From Halalkalibacter sp. APA_J-10(15) (GTDB lineage Bacteria > Bacillota > Bacilli > Bacillales > Bacillaceae_D): DNA of 64,000 nt. The notes beneath the pieces were generated by a model that saw only the letters and a program-made list of their open reading frames with translations, did no database searches and was not told the DNA's origin. The DNA is taken from NCBI RefSeq assembly GCF_023017105.1, contig NZ_JALKEV010000007.1, positions 1 to 64,000 of the forward strand. The letters run 5' to 3'. Both the position numbers and the translations under genes were made by a program. Positions within the stretch are counted from its first letter, which is position 1. The number at the start of each line of letters is the position of its first letter. Positions 59,708 to 64,000 of this stretch are shown one piece after another.

Positions 59708-60670
59708 TTAATGATTTAAAGCATTGATAATGGTTTCAATTCCGTAAGTAATCCCAATTGGACCAGGAGAGAATGCGGAGCTTTCGAGCAAATGAATGTG
59801 ATTGTTTTGCACGGCTTGTATGTGATTCCAAACGGTGCTGTTTTCTAATTCTTTTAATCTAGGCTCTAGTTCGACATCGGAACGGTTGTGTATAAAGATA
59901 TGGTCTGGATTTAATGAACTTATCCCTTCAAGCGAAATTTCCTGAGACGTACCATCAAAAGGTTCAGGAGTTGTTAATTCAAGATCATTGTAGTAATGTA
60001 ATCGTTCTGTTCCCCATAAGTAAAAGCCATTGTCTTGCACATCGACAAATAATACTGTCTGTTCATTTGAATCGGATAATTGATCTTTGGCATCATTTAG
60101 ATTGTTTTGATATTGAGCAATAATCTCTTCTGCGTCTTTCTCAAGGTTCAGGGCCCTACCAATTTCAAGCAATGCCCATTGCCAATCGTCATTCGCCTTT
60201 AAAGAATCAATGAAAAATACTGGTGCGATTTGAGTTAGTTGAGTATAAATCTGGTCATTTCCCGAAGCATCTCCATCAGAACCTGCTGCTAATATTAGAT
60301 CGGGATTCAGATCAAGTAATTTCTCTAGGTTGATTTCATTGTAGCTACCAATATCAACAATCTCTGTTCCTTGGTAGTAGGGCTGAAGTGCTTTGAAATT
60401 GGCTACAAAGTCGTCAAAGTAATTTGCCCCGACAGGAGGGTGGTTGAATGAAAGCAGAAGCTCTGTTAATGAAAAGTAAGTGACTGCAATTCGTTCAGGG
60501 TGTTCGGGTAAAGTCTGCTCTCCTTTATGGTCTACGACAATTCTATGACCTATATTAGAATTTGTATCTTCTAATTCATCTTCTGTAGTAGAAGATTGAG
60601 AACTGCATGCTATTAATAATAGAGTTAGTGCAGTAGTTAATAATAGAATAATGCTAAATCGAGTCTTCAA
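59708..60670 (-). CDS. Siderophore-binding lipoprotein (FecB/BtuF type)
   Basis: 320 residues, lipobox LLIAC, then a type III periplasmic-binding fold: HPERIAVTYFSLTELLLSF and NLEKLLDLNPDLILAAGSDG. TTG 60670 with AGGTG 6 bp upstream is preferred; GTG 60679 overlaps the ribosome site. A Fur box lies 31-45 bp upstream. No permease genes accompany it, so it probably shares the Fec-type permease nearby or elsewhere. Confidence 0.88.
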   Translation of the reverse strand: MKTRFSIILLLTTALTLLLIACSSQSSTTEDELEDTNSNIGHRIVVDHKGEQTLPEHPERIAVTYFSLTELLLSFNHPPVGANYFDDFVANFKALQPYYQGTEIVDIGSYNEINLEKLLDLNPDLILAAGSDGDASGNDQIYTQLTQIAPVFFIDSLKANDDWQWALLEIGRALNLEKDAEEIIAQYQNNLNDAKDQLSDSNEQTVLFVDVQDNGFYLWGTERLHYYNDLELTTPEPFDGTSQEISLEGISSLNPDHIFIHNRSDVELEPRLKELENSTVWNHIQAVQNNHIHLLESSAFSPGPIGITYGIETIINALNH

Positions 60671-60700
60671 TGTAAACACCTAACCTTCGTTTTTTTTATT

Positions 60701-60715
60701 TGAAAATGATTATCA
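60701..60715. promoter_or_regulatory. Fur box of the siderophore-binding gene
   Basis: TGAAAAT-G-ATTATCA matches the Bacillus Fur core TGATAAT-N-ATTATCA except at one position. Confidence 0.85.
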
Positions 60716-60886
60716 ATGTCGATGATATTATAGACGACTTTATCCTGTAATTCAATGGACGATCTGAATAAGTAAGGATGGATTATTCAAATGTAATTGA
60801 GGAAGACGTATTTGTATCGTGGGTGTTTAGCTCCATACGTCGCACCGTTCCACCTTCAGTAAGGCCGTTGTTATGCCAAACGGATT

Positions 60887-61053
60887 CTCATTCCGTTAAT
60901 AGGAAGAAATACACGGTTTATGCGTACGATGTGGAACGTCATTCCGCTAATACTCCAAAAGAAGAGAAAAGTGAAGCACAAAAGGTCGAATAGCGGAATG
61001 AGGTTCCGGAAGGGTGGTCAAAAAGGGCTTTATGAAGGAAATAACGGAATGAG
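60887..61053. repeat. Nested inverted repeats at about 52-bp spacing
   Basis: CTCATTCCGTTA (60887), TCATTCCGCTA (60939), TAGCGGAATGA (60991) and TAACGGAATGAG (61042) are spaced 52, 52 and 51 bp; the first two face the last two, so outer and inner pairs match perfectly. A 71-codon open frame here is not convincing as a gene. The rest of 60680-61212 shows nothing else. Confidence 0.7.
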
Positions 61054-61212
61054 GTTCAATTAAGGAGGATGAAAGTAGATACCGAGGGCCCCTTTCAGCG
61101 ATATGCGAAACTGTTTCCTATTTTGAAAAGCTTGATAAGAGTGAATTTCTTGTATCAAGCGAGCAACGAGTGGAGACATTGTCAGTCAAATCATAGGTAC
61201 TGAAAATAATAA

Positions 61213-61280
61213 TGATAAAAATTCTCATTGACACAATGAAAGCTGTCGCTTAAAATAAATGACAGTGATAATTATTATCA
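61213..61280 (+). promoter_or_regulatory. Promoter with two Fur boxes (fec operon)
   Basis: TTGACA at 61228-61233, 17-bp spacer, TAAAAT at 61251-61256. A perfect Fur box TGATAAT-T-ATTATCA lies at 61266-61280 over the transcript start; a weaker one, TGATAAA-A-ATTCTCA, lies at 61213-61227, abutting the -35. Confidence 0.9.
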
Positions 61281-61305
61281 ATATAGATAAAGAGGAGTGG
61301 GGAAC

Positions 61306-62331
61306 ATGTCCAAAGTGGCATTTTCACAAAAAGGGGTACATAGTAGTCGTTTATTTGTTCTTATTTTATCATTTTTATTCATTTTAGCGGCGTGCGGTGG
61401 AGAAGATGCTGCTCAATCGCCAGATGAGGATGGAAGTGATGAGCAAGTAGAGGATAGCCAAGATGAGGAAGAGAGTCAAGGTATACGTGAGGTTGAGCAT
61501 GCATTAGGAACAGCCGAAATTGACGGAAAGCCAGAACGCATTGTTACACTGTATCAAGGAGCAACAGATGCGGCGGTTGCATTAGGGATTACGCCGATTG
61601 GAGCAGTGGAGTCATGGGATCAGCAGCCATTCTACGATTACTTCGGTGATGCGTTAAATGATGTTGAGGTTGTCGGCTTAGAAACTCAGCCTAATTTAGA
61701 AGAGATTGCACAGTTGAATCCTGATCTTATTATCGCTTCACAAATTCGTCATGAGGAAGTGTATGAGCAGCTTTCAGATATTGCTCCGACTGTCGTGCAT
61801 GAAACGGTGTTTGACTTCAAAGGGTCAGTTGAATTATTAGCTGAAGCAGCAGGTGAGGAAGAGAAAGCGAATGAAATTCTAACAGATTGGAACAATCGAG
61901 TGGCTGATTTCCAAGTCAAAATGGAAGAAAAATTAGAAGATGAGTGGCCGTTTTCTGTTTCTGTATTGAACTTTAGAGCGGATCATGCGCGTATATATGT
62001 AACTGGCTTTGCTGGTTCGATTTTAACAGAGCTTGGCTTTGGTTCTCCTGAAGTCCGTCAAGATGATGAGGATATTTTAATGCTAACAGATAAAGAGAGT
62101 ATTCCTGAAATGAATGCAGACGTCTTCTATATCTTCTATGATCATACGGAAGGTGCGGTTGAGCAGAGCTTTGATGAATGGACGAGTCATCCGTTATGGG
62201 ATAATTTGGATGCTGTTCAACAAGATCAAGTGTTTGTGGTTGATGAAATTACTTGGAATTTAGCTGGTGGTATTTTGTCAGCGAATTTAATGCTTGATGA
62301 TATTTATGAGCGGTTTGAGTTAGAACAATAA
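61306..62331 (+). CDS. Iron-siderophore-binding lipoprotein (FecB type)
   Basis: 341 residues, lipobox LAAC, a very acidic linker (about 30-60), then a type III binding fold: KPERIVTLYQGATDAAVALG and LEEIAQLNPDLIIASQIRHEE, ending WNLAGGILSANLMLDDI. It is like the YfiY/FecB2 group for citrate or hydroxamate siderophores; the ligand is not fixed. ATG 61306 is 8 bp after AGAGGAG. Confidence 0.9.
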   Translation: MSKVAFSQKGVHSSRLFVLILSFLFILAACGGEDAAQSPDEDGSDEQVEDSQDEEESQGIREVEHALGTAEIDGKPERIVTLYQGATDAAVALGITPIGAVESWDQQPFYDYFGDALNDVEVVGLETQPNLEEIAQLNPDLIIASQIRHEEVYEQLSDIAPTVVHETVFDFKGSVELLAEAAGEEEKANEILTDWNNRVADFQVKMEEKLEDEWPFSVSVLNFRADHARIYVTGFAGSILTELGFGSPEVRQDDEDILMLTDKESIPEMNADVFYIFYDHTEGAVEQSFDEWTSHPLWDNLDAVQQDQVFVVDEITWNLAGGILSANLMLDDIYERFELEQ

Positions 62332-62393
62332 TGACTGGTGCATAAAAGGGTAGGGAACGATTGCTTGAGTGTTCCCGCGCGTTTATGCAGAAT

Positions 62394-62430
62394 CCACGGA
62401 CAAAGGTAATGAAACCTTTTCCGTGGCTTT
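62394..62430 (+). terminator. Hairpin between binding protein and permease
   Basis: CCACGGA and AAAGGT pair with AACCTTT and TCCGTGG, followed by CTTTGTTGTTATTTTTG. Probably partial termination, giving more binding protein than permease. Confidence 0.6.
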
Positions 62431-62469
62431 GTTGTTATTTTTGTTGTAAGAGTTTGTGAGGAGGAAGGT

Positions 62470-63486
62470 ATGTATGTCATGGCGGTGAATACACCTTTTA
62501 AATGGATAGGCTTGGCCTTCGCTTTTATTTTATTTGTTAGCTCCTTTTGTTTGAGTGTCGCTTTTGGGCAAACCTCTATCCCATTAAGTGTCACGATAGA
62601 TGCTTTCTTACATTATGATGAGTCAAACACAGAGCATATTATTGTGACGACTTCAAGGCTATCTAGAGCGGTTATTGCAACCGTTGTTGGTGCTAGTCTT
62701 TCTGTGGCTGGTGCGCTTATGCAAGCGTTAACGCGAAATCCATTAGCGGCACCAGATATTTTTGGGATCAATGCAGGAGCGGTCTTTTTTATTGTATTTT
62801 CTGCTGCTTTTTTATCTGTACAATCGTTAATGCACTATATGTGGATTGGGTTTTTAGGAGCTGCGGTTGCCAGTGCACTTGTTTATTTTTTAAGTTCACT
62901 TGGAAGAGATGGTTTATCGCCTATCAAAATTGTTTTAGCTGGAGCTGCGATTTCAGCACTATTTATTTCATTTACACAAGGGCTATTAGTGTTAAATGAG
63001 CAAAGTATTCAGAGTGTTTTGTTTTGGTTGGCTGGTTCTGTTTCAGGGAGAAGTATGGATATGCTTTTGCCTATTTTACCTTATATGATTGCTGCGATGC
63101 TGATTGCTTTATTTCTAGGGAAGTCCATTAATTTGTTGCAGTCTGGTGAGGATGTAGCGAAGGGGCTAGGGCAGCGCGTTATATTAGTGAAAATGTTGAT
63201 CGGTATCGTAGTTATCTTGCTTGCAGGCGGTTCCGTTGCAGTAGCGGGATCAATTGGTTTTATCGGTTTAATTGTTCCGCATATGGTGCGTGGTGTCGTA
63301 GGCTATGATTATCGCTGGGTCATCCCCTTTAGTATGCTATGCGGAGCTAGTCTGTTATTGCTAGCTGATGTGGCGGCAAGGTTTGTGATTATGCCACAGG
63401 AGATGCCAATCGGTGTGATGACGGCTTTGATCGGTACGCCATTTTTCATTTATATTGCTCGTAGGGGGTTGTCGAAGAATGGCTAA
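62470..63486 (+). CDS. Siderophore ABC importer permease (FecC/FhuB type)
   Basis: 338 residues, about ten helices of the FecCD family: VVGASLSVAGALMQALTRNPLAAPDIFGINAGA and, near the end, GSIGFIGLIVPHMVRGVVGYDYR. GGAGG before ATG. Overlaps the next permease gene by 8 bp. Confidence 0.93.
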   Translation: MYVMAVNTPFKWIGLAFAFILFVSSFCLSVAFGQTSIPLSVTIDAFLHYDESNTEHIIVTTSRLSRAVIATVVGASLSVAGALMQALTRNPLAAPDIFGINAGAVFFIVFSAAFLSVQSLMHYMWIGFLGAAVASALVYFLSSLGRDGLSPIKIVLAGAAISALFISFTQGLLVLNEQSIQSVLFWLAGSVSGRSMDMLLPILPYMIAAMLIALFLGKSINLLQSGEDVAKGLGQRVILVKMLIGIVVILLAGGSVAVAGSIGFIGLIVPHMVRGVVGYDYRWVIPFSMLCGASLLLLADVAARFVIMPQEMPIGVMTALIGTPFFIYIARRGLSKNG

Positions 63487-64000
63487 GTATTTCACATTTC
63501 GAACGAAGTCAGAGTCGGTATCTATACAAATATACAAAAAGCCATTTATCGTCTTACTATCGCTCGTTGCCCTTACGATGATGTTATTTATTACATCGAT
63601 GTCCGTTGGAAGCTCGTTGATTCATCCGTTCCATTCGATCAAGCATTTATTCGGCTTTGGGCTTGAGGAACATCATTTTGTTTTACACACATTAAGGTTG
63701 CCTCGAATTGTTCTTTCCTTCTTCGTTGGAGCAGCTCTTGGAGTATCGGGACTTATATTACAGGGGATCATACGTAATCCGCTTGCCTCACCAGACATCA
63801 TTGGTATAACAGGTGGTGCAACAGTTGGTGCACTTACATTTATTGTGCTCTTCGCAGGTGCGGTTAGTATGCAGTGGCTTCCGTTAGCAGCTTTTTTAGG
63901 TGCAGCAATCGTATCGGTTGTGATTTATCTTCTCTCATGGAAGAAAGGTGTCACACCCATTCGCCTCGTTCTAATTGGAATTGGAGTAGCAGCGACGATG
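63479..64000 (+). CDS. Siderophore ABC importer permease (FecD/FhuG type), cut by window end
   Basis: 174 codons are visible from the ATG inside the preceding stop region (ATGGCTAA overlap). FecCD family: LPRIVLSFFVGAALGVSGLI and NPLASPDIIGITGGATVG. It forms the permease pair with the gene before it. The 3' half lies outside the window. Confidence 0.92.
   Translation, partial: MAKYFTFRTKSESVSIQIYKKPFIVLLSLVALTMMLFITSMSVGSSLIHPFHSIKHLFGFGLEEHHFVLHTLRLPRIVLSFFVGAALGVSGLILQGIIRNPLASPDIIGITGGATVGALTFIVLFAGAVSMQWLPLAAFLGAAIVSVVIYLLSWKKGVTPIRLVLIGIGVAATM

Noticed and set aside
60778-60993. 71-codon plus-strand open frame
   Set aside because: No ribosome site, no recognisable domain, and it overlaps the inverted-repeat region.

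Overview
The window reads as chromosome of a low-GC, Gram-positive, aerobic Bacillaceae member. Supporting this are AAGGAGG-type ribosome sites, frequent TTG and GTG starts, SigA-type promoters (TTGACA/TATAAT), 7-1-7 Zur and Fur boxes of the Bacillus kind, a c-di-AMP (ydaO/yuaA-type) riboswitch in front of ktrAB, lipoproteins with Gram-positive lipoboxes and a sortase-type surface protein. No rRNA, tRNA, CRISPR array, prophage or intact insertion sequence was seen. The species cannot be named from the sequence.

Layout. 1-2.6 kb: 3' part of a large InlB-repeat surface protein whose repeats are exactly 237 bp long. 2.7-5.1 kb: SdpR-like ArsR autorepressor with two operators, an SRPBCC-DUF1801 fusion, a flavin reductase and a small membrane protein. 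5.2-7.9 kb: a pfpI fragment, then a flavoprotein and a FeoB/Gate-type membrane protein behind an almost perfect Zur box. 8.1-14.8 kb: TetR/MFS efflux, zinc-type CDF exporter with its SmtB/CzrA-type regulator, and a TipA-like MerR with a DrrAB-type ABC exporter. 15-17.3 kb: riboswitch-ktrAB potassium uptake. 17.7-24.4 kb: small redox and VOC enzymes, a paired SMR exporter with a LysR regulator, a 238-bp palindromic repeat element and several gene remnants. 24.4-33.2 kb: two envelope/antimicrobial-type ABC modules (LnrJKLMN-like; ABC-LytTR-DUF3021). 33.5-37 kb: three tandem lipoproteins built from one repeated domain, the largest ending in an OmpA domain. 37.3-39.6 kb: a Smr-less MutS2-like ATPase behind a leader with a 7-codon peptide, nested inverted repeats and an intrinsic terminator. 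39.7-48.6 kb: a second TipA-like MerR, an AlkD-type protein, an AirSR-like two-component system with azoreductase and a DrrAB-type exporter, a TetR with a deletion-fused ABC gene, and csaA. 48.7-58 kb: a complete staphylopine/cnt-type metallophore operon (cntKLM-ABCDF-E) with two Zur-like boxes. 58.1-64 kb: AhpD-like protein, AraC regulator and two Fur-boxed siderophore uptake loci, the last running off the window.

Two themes tie the genes together. One is metal homeostasis: Zur-type sites at the flavoprotein/Gate operon and the cnt operon, Fur-type sites at the siderophore binding proteins, and an SmtB-type switch on zinc efflux. The other is drug and envelope defence: four intact ABC exporters plus one deletion remnant, MFS and SMR pumps, each beside a local regulator and several with readable operators. 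The attenuator-controlled MutS2 paralogue may belong to the second theme, because MutS2 of Bacillus subtilis acts on collided ribosomes. The least explained loci are that leader, the OmpA lipoprotein trio and the Zur-boxed Gate/flavoprotein pair.
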